NCBI GenBank assembly: GCA_024036415.1 | Contig: JAMWET010000950.1 | Location: forward strand, 1,035,001 to 1,099,000 | Length of the DNA stretch: 64,000 nucleotides | Origin: Prochilodus magdalenae | Lineage: Eukaryota > Chordata > Actinopteri > Characiformes > Prochilodontidae | Reading direction: 5' to 3' | Shown here: piece by piece, positions 53,001 through 63,237 of the stretch | How positions within the stretch are numbered: position 1 is the first letter of the stretch | Layout: every line of letters begins with the position of its first letter | Notes under the pieces: generated by a model | What the model saw: only the letters and a program-made list of their open reading frames with translations | The model's database searches: none | What the model was told of the DNA's origin: nothing | Translations under genes and position numbers: made by a program

Positions 53001-56000
53001 AAGAATGCTTTAATGCTATATCAGTTTCATCTGTAAGTGACTTACGTTTGATTCTGAGTTTCTGTTTGTGAGAGCAAAAACATTCTTGCTGTTTATAGAC
53101 CATGCCTTTCACAATGAGCGAGTGCATTTACTTTGTGCAGGGATCAAATAGAAATGCTGAGTTTGGTGCTATTCCTATCGGGTAAATGGGCTTGTAGTGT
53201 TTGACACAAACATTTCTAAAATAGTAAATAGTAAGTGACAGCTGGATATTACTTTTCATATTCCTCTTTTTGACAGATTTTGACCGATGTTGAAATTTAG
53301 GATGTTGTGCTAGGTTTTTGTTCTAGAAACAATTATTTTTCAATTACAAGACTGAATAAGAAATTACAACAAATGTATACTACGTATGTATTATGTAATT
53401 AAATATAATTAATAAAAGACACATTTTTGGTGTATTATTTCCATGAAGCTCTCACTAGATTTCCAAGAAAATATTGCCTTTCAGGAGGTTTTATATGGCT
53501 TTTTCAACAGATTTTACAACAACTGTTTTCTGAATTTGCTTTTGTGCTTAAAAAAATTCCCACACTACAACCATATTACAACTGTAATCCACAATAAACT
53601 TTGGCACAGAGAACTAGATTTAATTTTTTCCTTTTTTTCCAAAACAAGGTGAAATGCGGACTTATCTGAGACGAGCCCAGACCCTGATGTATGGCCTTCC
53701 CCTAGCAAAACAGTTCAGTTCTTTTAGTTTCATGTCTTCATATTGTGGCAAAATGTGTTATATGACAACGGTTTTCCAAAATACTCCATGTGGCTATATT
53801 TAAAACAAGTAGCATGACAGTTTCTCATGCAGTGCCCTTTGAAGCTCGAAGGTCATATACATTCAACAGCGATTTTCTGTCCCTACAAGACTGAGATCTC
53901 TCCAGATCCCCTGAATCTTTTCACAATATCATGTACAGTTGTGAAGGAATTTTTGAAATCCTAGGTTAACAAATGTTAGTTTTTTTTTTTTTTAATTTCT
54001 CTTGGTAAGTTTGTCATACAGTAGTAAGCTACGATTCACATTTGCTGGATGCTCCTTTTCTACCTCACCTATCACTTGTTCATTGTGGAATGTTTCAGAA
54101 TGATGTAACCTGAATGTTCTGTAAACTCTTCACTCTTTTTTGCCCCAACACAACTTTTCTGTTGCTGGAGTTTAATTCAAATTTTGTTTTCATTTACAAA
54201 ACACAATCAGGTTGCTCATCCACGACATTAAAAAATCACAACTTTGTACTTTTGTCAGTTAAATTGAGGTTCAAGAGAATTAACAGATCACAGAATCCTG
54301 TTCTTATTGAATTATTTCTGGGAACTTTTCTGGTGAATAGGGTTTTTAAAATAATTGCTTGCTTGAATACTTTTAGCCTGTATTGCAGATTCAACAATAT
54401 CAAGCAGTTCTACAATGAACACCGTTAGTGCCTCAGAGTAAAGTAAATGTGTTGTTGAGACCTGTTTAAGCACATCCAAAATGAGCTCCTGGAACACCTC
54501 GTTGATGCCCATGGAGAGGGTCTGGCGATCCATGCCCTTACTGAAGTGGCCCATGCCCACCAGCTCGATCAGCTCCCATGCAGTCAGGCACTGCTGCTTG
54601 CTGCTCAGCTGCCCTTTGTAGTCCTCAAACTTCTCCTCAATCCAGCTGCCTCCCATTGCTTCTGTCAACTTGCGCAGAAAATACTCAATCTGAGAGACAA
54701 AGGATAAAGATTAAACTTTTGAAGCCATTTGAAAAAAATCTGCATTTGTTCGAACAGTTATTAATTTACTTTGCCAATATTTGTGGAATACTTCAATTAA
54801 TTTAAAATATGGTTATTATAAAAAAAAAAATGGCTAAATTTGGTAATGCTTTTAACCTGAATTGATTTGTAAGATAAATAACATCTTTAATCATCTTTAA
54901 TAATTTAAACTGATTCTTTTAATAGTTTAGATGCTATTAGAAACAGGTTGAGATAATAATACTAGTCTTTAGGAATACATGTTCTGACTGAGTTCATGGA
55001 AGCACACTGGACAGCCACATAGCTTTTTTTGGTAAGTATTACAGGAAGCTGAGTAGTTCCTTGTTTGACAGAACCGTTGGGTAACAACAGCATAAAGCAT
55101 ATTTAGTCCATAACCAAGAGTCCCATGTGTTTACTACAACTTACATGAGAGTAGTTTAGCAGGATACACACAGCGACTGGTTTATTATCACAGAGTAACA
55201 ATAACCACACTGTGTGTCATAATGAAAAGAAAAAAGTCCAAAATTATATTGAATAGAGTCTGTTCTGTTAACTTCCATTGAAAACTAATAATGTTTTTAC
55301 TGCTTCCCATAGCCCTACTTTTTAGAAGGTTCAAAATTTTGTCTTGACAGCAACCATATATGTAAACAAACTGTTAAACCTAGACCAAAAATGTTTTAAA
55401 GGACAAAACAGACAGTGACAAATTAGGCCTTAGAAAGCCTGAGAAAAATTATTACTCTATTCTGTGGTAAAGAAAACCTGGTTAAAGGCTGCCCTAATAC
55501 AGGCTGCGCTTGTACGGGTATTAGATGGTATTGTTAGTATGTCAATGACTTGCTTTTTTGTTATATTTCCTGAAGTTTAATCTACTAAACAGGAGCTGTA
55601 TTGGAAACTATTTTGACCCTTCATGCAACAATCTACGATAGATTATGTCTGACCTCTTCTGTGACGATGACCAAAGGGTACCGGTCTTCAGACAGGAAGT
55701 TGAAGATGCACCAGATTTTAAATGCATCTTCATCAGAAATGAGCAGGTGGTTTCTGTTGAGGTTTTTTCTGGCACACAGAGTCCAGCACATCCTGTTGAA
55801 GTCCACTCGATCAAAGTTGTCCTGGACCTGTGGAAGCAAAAAACACGAGCAGCAATTAATTAGCTTAATGAGCTTACATCTGGTTCTCTTTATTTCTGAC
55901 AGATTCATACATCAAAATTACTTGAATATCTGTCACATGGAACAAACAGTACTGCAAGCTTTCTTCTAGCACAGAACGGACTCTCTCAGGGATAGCTTTG

Positions 56001-59000
56001 GAACATTTTGACCAAAGTTGCTGATAAATGGGGCCTAACTCACTGGATCCTCTAATGAGAAACAGCACAGCATTATTACCAAAGAAATGCTCTTAGCCAG
56101 CCTGCACTATTATCAGCCCGTCCACTCGATCAAACACTGACAGCTATCATACATTTATAGTTAAGAGGCATATGAAATGAATATGAGAAGAATATGAGAA
56201 TGATGAAACCTGGTATAATTAATGTGGGAAGGTTTTTGCTAAGCATTACACTAAAGCTGTTGACACAGTTTGTTTGCTTAGTTCACAGGCTCCTCAACAA
56301 CCCCAATCAATAGCCAGGCAAACATTCAGACAAACATCCTGCTGTTCCTTTTTCTCATTCCAGCTCCTGACACATTTTTGCCAGACTAATGGCTAGTTGA
56401 CTGCAATAAACCACTAATAAAACAGGAACCCTCTGGTCCTCCATGTACAGTAGTTTCAGGACACTAACATCACTTGTTTTAAAAATGACTTTGCTAAGAC
56501 ATTATAGGAACTTTTATCCAGCTAAATTATGCCTTGAGAACACATCCACAGTTATACAAAGCTAGAAAACATTTATCTAACTTCCCATATAACAAATTCA
56601 CATCAGTCCAAATGCATACATGTTCATACCAGTGTTTTCCAGAGATTTCATCCACGAGTTAAAAGAATCTGACAGAAACCTCTTGGGAATAAAATGTCTG
56701 TGAGAAAGATTACAGGCACACTTCAAAATCCAACTCCAAAATCAAGAGTAAAAGTAGAATGTAGTTGAGACGGTGTGGCCCTTCGAAAGAGAACATCCAA
56801 CAAGCACAGCTGAGCAAGGTGTGCAAACACTATCCAAAAGATATTAAGCCGTCATCCAAACAAAATGATATACAACAAAAATGACCTGACTAAAAGGCAC
56901 AGACAGTCATTTTTGTCCTGCTAATGTTTCGGTGCTTTACCTTGCCTTTTAGTTTTTTTACGTTTTAGTTAACAAACTGGAAATTTTACAGTTTCAATTA
57001 TCATCCCAATTCTGAAAAAGCTGGGCTAAAATGGCAATATGAACAAAAATAAGTGATTACTGTGGGACAATATTTGACTTCTTTATCTTATAAACGTCTC
57101 TGATTTTGGTAAATATACTTTTATTCCAAACAAGATTCCAAAAAATATGAAAAGAAGTACGTTAACCACTGACTGGTCTGATGGAAACTCAATAACAGTG
57201 TTCTCTGTACATCGTTTCATTTCAGATTAGCTTGAGCCCAGAGAAGTTAGTGGTGTATCTGGTGTTCACTGTGCATAGTACAGCCTTAACCTATATTTGT
57301 GGATACAATAACAGACAGTGTTCAGGGGCAACTCTTTGTTGAAGTACTCAAAGAATGTGCACTCATGGTAATCTCTAGCACAGAAGCATGCCTACTTTTA
57401 ATGCAGTGCTATCTGAGAAAGAATGGTGAGGATTGCACAGTTTTTTGAGAACACTTTACTTTTAGATTTATGTATATTTATGAGGAATCTTATCTATGTT
57501 TAATTAGTTTCATTTTATCTTCTTCTGAGTTAAATTTAAATCTGTTCTGCTGGGGACAACACTGCTGGCCTGGACTGCTTTTCTGTTTGTCACCTCTCTC
57601 TTTCCAGCTTTCATCTTATTTATTTAAAAAACATATTAAAATTTCAGAAGACTTCAGTTATATTCAGTTCTATCCTGAAATATTTTGGGCATGTCAAGAT
57701 GTCCAACTGCATTTATATGCTGAACCAGATATTTTCATGTTTTTTTTCTTTCTATTTTTACTTTTAATCATTGTTTAAAAGAGAACTATTATGCTTTTCT
57801 TCCTTTCCTTTCATATGTTATGTGGTATATTAGGTGTATGTATGTGAGCTAGAAAGTTATAGAGCCTTGGGAGAAACTCTCTCCTACAAAAACACTGCCT
57901 GAAATGACTGGCTGGAATTCTACTGAAATGCTCAAGGTGACATCATTTCATAATACAATTCTTATTGCCCACCTGTAGAGCTGAGCTGGAACTTGCCACT
58001 TTCAACCGCTCGGGCAGTTCAACAATCGGACTTCAGTGGGTATGCTGACCGATCAGAGCAAACTGGGCTTATCAGGAACTTTAGTAGGCCATTTCAGTCA
58101 AAGAATTAATTATTTTGTTACAATTGTAGTGTGAGACATATATTCTTCCTCAGCAACAACTGAGATTTCACATCTAGAGAGTGTGACACAATGTGGCAAA
58201 GCAGGAAATCTGTACTGAAGGGCATTACTTATAAGGCTACATGACACCTGCATTTAACCTTTTATGTCCACTGATGTAAACACTTACAAAGGTCCCTTCC
58301 CCCATGCATCAGTAGTCGTAGAGGCTACTTTAGTCAATTTCAATGTTATTTTACTTCAGTAAGTGTTATGACAACTAATATCTGTAGTAATAAGCTTTTA
58401 TAAAGTCTATATTGAGTTCTAATGAATGGTTTATGTGGTCTTATGAACTTTGTCTCAGCCTAAGGTCAGCGGTATCAATTTTGAAGTATTTCAGTTGAAG
58501 TGGTTGAGGCGACCTTAGAAGTGAGACAAAAATGTACAAACAGACCTTGTGAAGTGCTGGCTCAACACAATCCACCGATGCACAGCTCCAGCTGGGAGGG
58601 AATTTGTTTTGAACTGCAAATCGAAGGGTTTTTTTCTATCACACACATACACACACAGACGCGAACACCTCCCATCTAGCGCTGTGGGGCCACACAATAG
58701 TAGCCTTGTGGAGCCACTGCTGCTGCTGAGCTCTAGAGAAAACTGGTCATTTGCATTCTGTGGAGCTGAGAGCAAAGCAAGATTTATAAACAGGCCTTAT
58801 CGCCGCCTCTGGACTCACACAGACACTCCTCCAAACCTACACGGCTCTAAAAACAAAAGCTACTCGTGCTGTGTTATATGCTTACAGTCTTCTTGGAACC
58901 TGACAAACAGAGTGCTGTAGTTAAGAGTGAAGCAGGTCTTAATTAGGACAAGTAACAACCTTAGGTACAATGGATGGAACTATGAAGTTTAAACTGTACA

Positions 59001-62000
59001 TAGAATATATAATACAAGAAACACTGATATCAAGGTGATCACTGCAGTGCTGTACCTTCAAAACAGGCATCACAACACTGCAGCATTATTAAGAAATACA
59101 TCTCTCTATGCTATTAGTTTTTAAGAGAGCTACTCTATTTTGGTCCTGCGTTCGTACAGCGGCCCTGCTCTCTTTTGTTCCCCCCTCTGACATCACGGCA
59201 CTTCATTAACAATGCATTCCAGGGTTTGAGAGAGAGAGCTGTGGAGGCGGAAGAATGACTGTGTTCCACATTGCCCAAAAAAAATAGAAGTCTACACCAG
59301 TACAACATGCTGATTAAAAGAGGACTGCCTATTCACAACAAGCACAGATTTATCAGAAGACCGTGATTCATCTCGCAAATCAACACCCGAGACAGTATAC
59401 ACAGAAGTGGGTATATGAGTACTGGCACTGCGATAAGCATGTCACACACCATGGAGAAGAACACAAGTGAAGCGTTTTGGTCTTTGTTCTCTGAGTGGTG
59501 ATGTGGACCACAAGATGCTGACTCAAAAAAGGTGATGGATAAAAGTGATGAAGAGAAAGAGAGACAGTATGTGAGGTGGAGAGAAAGAGCAAGCAAGCCC
59601 AAACAAACTACACAGTGAGAGACCATACTTGGCTGTTTGTCAAGAGGGTGGTGAAGAGGAAGGGGAAAGGCGGATCTCAAAGAGTTGGGAGAGGGTGCGA
59701 GCATAGGGGGGCATAGTGAAACACACCAGTAGTCAGGCCGTAAACCAAAAACTCATTAAACCATTTTTCCTGGACACTACCAACAGACTCATGTGCGTTA
59801 TCTTGTGAAATATGCCTCTTCCTTAATCCATTTCCTCTTGCACAAGTACGTAAGAGCCTAAAAAGGCACTTGCAACAGCATTCTGACAAACACTTGCAAA
59901 TCTTTGCTTTTCTTAGGAGTACTTTAAAAAGATTCCAACACAGCGAGACAGCATTTAAGCTTAAAGAAAGATTCAGCGAATCATATTCTGTTTAACCATA
60001 CATTTTTTGCTGATGAAACAGAAACTCATCTCTCCAAACGATTAACTTCTCAGCAAAACATTTCATAAGGCTTAATGGGAAGTCTATGTAACAAGGTGTA
60101 ATTTAAAGTAATTCTGGACTTTTTCTATTGGTCAATTTGGGTCTTTTAAATGACAGAAAACAACAAAAACAAAAAGCAGATTCAAACAGATTTGCATATC
60201 ATACGCATATCATCGAATTGCAAATAATGTATATCGAATGTTTAATTAAGTGCATTGATTTTTCATATAATCCCTTAGAAAATATTACTGAAGCACGCTG
60301 CTGCAAAACTATAGTAAACTATATAGTAAAGTGCTAATGCTAAACAGACAATAGCCTGTGCCGAAATCATAGGGAGCTTTTGTGCACTCTAATACATAAT
60401 CTTTCCTGTTTCCTGTAATGACGGACAAATGCACCAAACAAGGGCCAGGGCTGTCCCAAAACTCTTCCGCTGCCAAAACACCCTTTCACTTTTCCAGAAT
60501 GGGCCTTTTCGGAGTGAAACTTCAAACTGTCACTTGGAATGAAGGCGGAGCAATGAAAGAGGAGTTTGAGACACGGCCTCTGTGTACAGGGGTATGGCTT
60601 CAAAACAGCAGGAGTTACTGGGCTCAAACAACTCACCTTGTCCAGGATAAATCTGTTCAGGTAAGGCATGTAACCCTGGGTGGAAACCGGACCTTCATCA
60701 TCATCTTTGAAGTGCTCCTCCAGAGCCACTGGATCATGTGGGATCTTCATCACAGTACACAGGTTATGAGAAAGCACCTGAAAGGAGGCATTCATAGGGA
60801 TATATATTCAACACTGACCAATCATATTCTCACTGTAGGAACAAAACTGCGCATTACTATTTTATATTGTTGAAAATATCAATTCATGTCACAATTATAG
60901 GTGCATTATTCTCATAATATTATGAACCAAATTAGAAATTATGAATTTAAGCACAGCTATGTAAACACACTAGACCTGGGAGGCAGGAGGAGTGATGGAG
61001 TGAGTTGTTGACTGGTGCTGATCATTTGCAGTATTAGATGGCATAATTAATAGAATGTCCATTGACCACAATGCAAACTTCCAGCTCTAGTTTTAGTTCA
61101 AAATAAAACAATTTCATAATGCATTGTTACTAATTAGTTATGTTCAATTTTATAACTTACAGTAACTTACACTGAAAGTTAGTAAAAATGGAATTCCTTC
61201 TTTTATATTCTATTAATTCTGTCAACAAGAGTATACGCTTTGATCAACGTGGCTGTGTTCAGCAGGAGACATGGATACAGGCTACTGAAAATGTCCTTGG
61301 CATTGTGTCACCACTGGTGAATATGGGGAAATGAAAATTCACAATAGTCAACGGTTTTCCATGGTCAGCAGGTTTAGACTGTAGTTCTCTTGCTGTCCAA
61401 AAGTTTGGATCAGTATATTATATTATATTATATTATATTATATTATATTATACCAATAAAAGCAATTTGGTTGCAAACAAGTGTGTACAATGATAATATA
61501 TATGTTAAATATATAATTAGTAGGAAGCTGTGAGGAAAATTGGAATATGATGTACAACAATGACAATGATGAACAAAGAAGGTAAAGGTTTTAATATTGA
61601 ATAAAATGTCTAAAAATACTGCTGGCAAATATATAGTGACATTTAAATACACACAAGCTATTACTACAAGCGACACAAAAGTGGAGGGTAAGACAGACAC
61701 ACGAGAGAGATGAAACGGTATGAGAGTCAGAAAGCAAGCTTCACCCCTTTCTACCATTAACAGCTGAGACAGACTGAGCTCTGAGTATCAAACCCAGATT
61801 TGACGTCTAACCAGCACCTGCAGCCTGTAAGCCCCCTTCAGACATCATTGGTGTGGCACCTCAAAAACAAGACATCAAGTAATCCTAAACAACAGCTTCC
61901 CCGGCAACTGGTGGGCTTCTGCTCAGAACGTGTACTGGATGGATGCTGTCTGAAACGCTGTGCCTCTGCAGTGCACACTCACTATTAGGCCAAATGCATC

Positions 62001-62508
62001 ACTAATATAACGTCATCCAAATTAGAAAACCACACCGCAGCTATTTTGAAGGGGGTTTGTTCTCGGTGCTCTGCAGCATCATAACGCTGAAAAACCACAC
62101 AGGAACAATCATAAAAGGCCTTCAGAGACACACGGGCTAAGACGCATATACATCATCGAGTCGCTTTCAGAGTGCTGAACGAGCTCGAACTGGCTGAGCT
62201 AATGGGCGCTTTTAAAGAGCTTTCAAGTGAAAAGTCACTTTTTAAAAAGTCACATGATTTACAACTCTCAGAACTGCACATGTTGAAGCCGCATCGTAGA
62301 AAGAGAGAGATGGTACAAACTTGAACCCGTAAACGATCCTCGCCTGGAGCGGAGACAGTTCAGTCTGTGCTCGTCCTCTCACAACAAATTCAAGGAATGT
62401 AATTCCCGGTACCTTTAGCTGAGATTTGGACACTTTCCCGCTTTTGTCCAGATCCAGCGCTGTGAAGGCATGCCATATCGGCTTCAGAAGCTCATCTCTT
62501 AGTCCCAT
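34884..62508 (-). CDS. swap70: swap70: switch-associated protein 70, complete 12-exon coding region (588 aa)
   Basis: Joined from exons 62413-62508, 60637-60777, 55654-55827, 54462-54689, 49978-50124, 49407-49515, 47593-47774, 42103-42210, 38908-39074, 36582-36780, 35894-35990 and 34884-35002, read on the minus strand. Exon lengths give one uninterrupted frame of 588 residues plus TGA; mammalian SWAP70 is about 585. Order seen: EF-hand-like N-terminus (residues 1-~70), DEF6/SWAP70 homology region (~80-213), PH domain (~214-308, with GYMMKKGH and NWTERWF), Glu/Gln/Arg-rich coiled coil (~315-535), C-terminal tail with [12 protein letters not shown]. Family knowledge: SWAP-70 binds PIP3 through its PH domain, signals to Rac, binds and bundles F-actin through its C-terminus, and shuttles between cytoplasm, membrane ruffles and nucleus. 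The paralogue DEF6 is longer with a different tail, so SWAP70 is the better call. The a/b teleost copy is unresolved. No break or missing motif seen. Confidence 0.96.
35003..35893 (-). other. swap70: swap70 intron 11, with Tc1-like terminus
   Basis: About 0.9 kb. It contains CTACAGATCAAAAGTTTGGA at about 35475-35495, which looks like a fish Tc1-type terminus, and about 200 bp of AT-rich DNA that may be its body. No partner end found. Confidence 0.4.
35894..35990 (-). CDS. swap70: swap70 coding exon 11 (residues 518-550)
   Basis: 97 nt, acceptor GGACAG, ending in phase 1 at donor GTAATG. It encodes [20 protein letters not shown] and [13 protein letters not shown]; this motif is diagnostic of SWAP70. 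It begins the C-terminal region reported to bind F-actin in mammals. Confidence 0.95.
36582..36780 (-). CDS. swap70: swap70 coding exon 10 (residues 451-517)
   Basis: 199 nt; the first base completes Arg451. It encodes [38 protein letters not shown] and [10 protein letters not shown], the end of the main heptad-rich region. Acceptor TTGTGCAG, donor GTACTA after GAG. GC-rich and CpG-containing relative to the AT-rich introns, as expected for a conserved coding exon. Confidence 0.95.
36918..36951. repeat. Perfect 14-bp stem hairpin
   Basis: CTGTATTACTAAAA (36918-36931), loop ATATAG, and exact complement (36938-36951), in intron 9. Confidence 0.9.
38395..38546 (+). mobile_element. LINE (L2-type) 3' tail
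   Basis: Runs through TATTTCGTTATACTGTACAA and ends ATAATGACAATAAAGTTTAA followed by CTGAAT, the common fish LINE 3' end. Opposite in orientation to swap70; no coding part. Confidence 0.65.
38908..39074 (-). CDS. swap70: swap70 coding exon 9 (residues 396-451)
   Basis: 167 nt, acceptor TTTTAG, ending AG in phase 2 before donor GTACAC. It encodes the most conserved coiled-coil stretch: [47 protein letters not shown]. Near identity to the mammalian segment argues strong constraint. Confidence 0.94.
39075..42102 (-). other. swap70: swap70 intron 8
   Basis: About 3 kb, including the LINE relic at 39400-40010. The remainder (40030-42100) is AT-rich with nothing identified. Confidence 0.7.
39400..40010 (+). 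mobile_element. Decayed LINE reverse-transcriptase relic
   Basis: Short plus-strand matches in several frames: [15 protein letters not shown] (the LDLSAAFDTVDH region), [22 protein letters not shown] remnants near 39525-39580, NADNTxMYLYPK (the YADDTQLYLS catalytic region, second Asp changed), and [17 protein letters not shown] (the [14 protein letters not shown] region). Many stops. L2/Rex-like by motif. Confidence 0.55.
42103..42210 (-). CDS. swap70: swap70 coding exon 8 (residues 360-395)
   Basis: 108 nt (36 codons, phase 0/0) between acceptor CCTACAG and donor GTATTC. It encodes [20 protein letters not shown], then [16 protein letters not shown], matching the mammalian coiled-coil segment. 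No usable ATG-initiated reading frame marks it; recognised by homology and by exact in-frame joining. Confidence 0.92.
43400..44530 (+). mobile_element. Tc1-like transposon relic, split by a SINE fragment
   Basis: Plus-strand landmarks in family order: CAACTGGCACTGTGGTAACC (43649-43668), a SINE fragment (43690-43780), ACCACAAATGCAAGCGCCTG and GAGTTTGCTAAACACTAACA (43881-43921), GTGGAGGGACAGTGATGTTC (the GGGSVMFWG region), ATGATCCAAAACATATGACC (the NDPKH region), CAGTCCCCTGATCTAAATCC (SPDLNPIE region), then an AT-rich 3' part. Full of stops. Confidence 0.7.
43690..43780 (-). mobile_element. SINE tail fragment inside the Tc1 relic
   Basis: Plus strand: a T-run, ACATTTACATTTTACAAGGC, ATTTAGCCGATGCTCTTATC, CAGAGCGATTTA. 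This is the tail of the same SINE as at 21.0 kb, again in minus orientation and truncated. Confidence 0.6.
47593..47774 (-). CDS. swap70: swap70 coding exon 7, end of PH domain and start of coiled coil (residues 299-359)
   Basis: 182 nt; its first two bases complete the split Ala codon 299. It encodes [12 protein letters not shown] (end of the PH helix), [17 protein letters not shown], then [19 protein letters not shown], where the charged coiled coil begins. Acceptor CTTAG, donor GTCTGT after AAG (phase 0). Confidence 0.94.
47775..49406 (-). other. swap70: swap70 intron 6
   Basis: About 1.6 kb, T-run near 47840-47856; nothing else recognised. Confidence 0.7.
49407..49515 (-). CDS. swap70: swap70 coding exon 6, second half of PH domain (residues 263-299)
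   Basis: 109 nt after a CTGCAG acceptor, leaving phase 1 at donor GTAGGA. It encodes [28 protein letters not shown] and EWIQ, the strands and start of the C-terminal helix of the PH domain with its invariant Trp. Too short in any single open frame to stand out alone; found from the splice sites and family match. Confidence 0.93.
49516..49977 (-). other. swap70: swap70 intron 5, GC-AG type
   Basis: 462 bp, with donor GAG|GCAAGG and acceptor CTGCAG|TCG. GC donors are about 1 percent of vertebrate introns and usually keep a strong flank match, as here (AG before, AAG after). Confidence 0.85.
49978..50124 (-). CDS. swap70: swap70 coding exon 5, first half of PH domain (residues 214-262)
   Basis: 147 nt (49 codons, phase 0/0). 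It encodes the first strands of the PH domain: [18 protein letters not shown] with the basic Lys/Arg cluster expected of a phosphoinositide-binding beta1-beta2 loop, then [17 protein letters not shown] and CCVE. The exon ends GAG followed by GCAAGG, so intron 5 uses a GC donor. No GT donor keeps both the frame and the conserved CCVE/S junction. Confidence 0.94.
50755..50805. repeat. Long near-perfect hairpin (22-bp stem)
   Basis: AGATACAAGGTTTTGT (50761-50776) pairs exactly with 50784-50799; outside it ACACAT/GTGTGT adds six more pairs including one G-T wobble. Seven-base loop CTTGAGA. Confidence 0.9.
53650..54110 (+). repeat. Dispersed fish repeat fragment, intron 4
   Basis: Contains GAGATCTCTCCAGATCCCCT, GAATCTTTTCACAATATCAT and GTACAGTTGTGAAGG, a block I recognise from an abundant non-coding repeat in fish. 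Family name unsure; it appears to be a later part of the repeat at 57.0-57.45 kb. Confidence 0.45.
54462..54689 (-). CDS. swap70: swap70 coding exon 4 (residues 138-213)
   Basis: 228 nt (76 codons, phase 0/0), acceptor TCTCAG, donor GTCTCA. Motifs: [34 protein letters not shown] and ELILDVLKQ, matching SWAP70 just before the PH domain. The GTCTCA donor is a poor match to consensus, but the frame and homology fix the boundary. Confidence 0.94.
55654..55827 (-). CDS. swap70: swap70 coding exon 3 (residues 80-137)
   Basis: 174 nt (58 codons, phase 0/0) between a CCACAG acceptor and a GTCAGA donor. Family motifs visible: [22 protein letters not shown] and [11 protein letters not shown]. This is the conserved region before the PH domain shared with DEF6. 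The donor GTCAGA is weaker than the GTAAGT/GTGAGT consensus. Confidence 0.94.
55828..60636 (-). other. swap70: swap70 intron 2
   Basis: About 4.8 kb. Contains a dispersed repeat at 57000-57450. A slightly GC-richer patch at 58600-58830 and 59140-59260 shows no exon. No gene seen. Confidence 0.7.
57000..57450 (+). repeat. Dispersed fish repeat fragment, intron 2
   Basis: Carries ATCATCCCAATTCTGAAAAA at the left and GTAATCTCTAGCACAGAAGC, ATGCCTACTTTTAATGCAGT, GCTATCTGAGAAAG on the right, blocks of the same abundant fish repeat as in intron 4, earlier portion. Confidence 0.45.
60637..60777 (-). CDS. swap70: swap70 coding exon 2 (residues 33-79)
   Basis: Acceptor CTTTCAG and donor GTGAGT flank 141 nt (47 codons, phase 0/0). 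It carries the SWAP70 signatures [19 protein letters not shown] and DDDEGPVS, then [10 protein letters not shown]. It completes the EF-hand-like N-terminal region. Confidence 0.95.
60778..62412 (-). other. swap70: swap70 intron 1
   Basis: About 1.6 kb, with an (ATATT)n run at 61414-61452. No other feature recognised. Confidence 0.7.
61414..61452. repeat. (ATATT)n short array
   Basis: About eight TATAT/ATATT units, same unit as at 17253-17415, in intron 1 of swap70. Confidence 0.9.
62413..62508 (-). CDS. swap70: swap70 coding exon 1 (residues 1-32)
   Basis: Starts at an ATG with A at -3 and G at +4 (strong context) and ends AAG before a GTACCG donor. It encodes a 12-residue EF-hand-like loop, D19-x-D21-x-S23-G24-x-V26 with Gln30 where a strong calcium site would have Glu, inside the family signature WHAFTALD. 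96 nt, phase 0 end. Intron 1 is about 1.6 kb. Confidence 0.95.
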
Positions 62509-62668
62509 TTCGAGCGGCAGCAGCTCCGGACTGTTGAGTGCGGTGGCGCTTGTGTTGAGTGAACAGCTCTTAGAGCCGGAGAGGCTGCAGTCACATGACT
62601 GAAGGGACTGGAGGACTGATCTCAGTATTCATTCAGCCAAACAGAGTTTCCGAAGCCGTGCCTACTGG

Positions 62669-62676
62669 TTTATATA
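62669..62676 (-). promoter_or_regulatory. Candidate TATA box of swap70
   Basis: On the minus strand this reads TATATAAA, 161 bp upstream of the initiator ATG. A start site about 25-30 bp downstream (near 62640) would give a 5' UTR of about 130 nt. A Tc1-like fragment begins about 170 bp further upstream. Inference from motif and position only. Confidence 0.4.
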
Positions 62677-62845
62677 GAAGCCCATTCCCACCACCTAAAA
62701 CTACAAAAGCATCCCAACATTTAATAATAATGTCAATAATGAAATAGCATCTGAAAATAACGACGTGGCATCTCAAAATATTAGCATGTCAAAATAATGA
62801 CATAGTAGTCGCGGGAATAGGCTTTCATAGGTTTACCATATTCAC

Positions 62846-63025
62846 ACTGTAGGTCCTAAAGTATCCAGACACGCCTTCTGATCAGTGAATTCCACTGTAA
62901 GGTGCACCTATTGCAGATGTGTAGCTTGTATAACTAATACACAAGAGAGAGTGCTATAGGATGAGATCATGGCACTGTGCCAATACCTCAAATCATAGCA
63001 CGAAGCTCTAGTGTATGATTGCAGT
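62846..63025 (+). mobile_element. Tc1-like left-end fragment upstream of swap70
   Basis: CACTGTAGGTCCTAAAGTAT and CCAGACACGCCTTCTGATCA, then AAGGTGCACCTATTGCAGAT, follow the 5' untranslated end of a common fish Tc1 family (compare CACTATA...AAGTATT..GGACACC). No transposase part. Begins about 170 bp upstream of the TATA-like box. Confidence 0.5.
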
Positions 63026-63205
63026 TCGACAGTCAAAGCTGTTAAATATTAAGGACTTTTATGTAAAGCTGAGCTTAGTTTCGTATTAACCTCCTGTGTA
63101 TTTAAATTTACATGGTGGAGCAGATCATGCTCTCTCTGATATGCTGAGCTAATTTCCTGTATTAAACCACACACCCACCTACCTTCCCATCAACCTCTCT
63201 TTCTC

Positions 63206-63237
63206 CCTTCCTACCTACCTACCTACCTACCTACTTA
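63206..63237. repeat. (CCTA)n short array
   Basis: About seven CCTA units immediately before the truncated transposase fragment. Confidence 0.9.

Larger units (their letters stand above)
50125..54461 (-). other. swap70: swap70 intron 4
   Basis: About 4.3 kb, with the hairpin at 50755-50805 and a dispersed repeat at 53650-54110. The rest is AT-rich with no gene. Confidence 0.7.
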
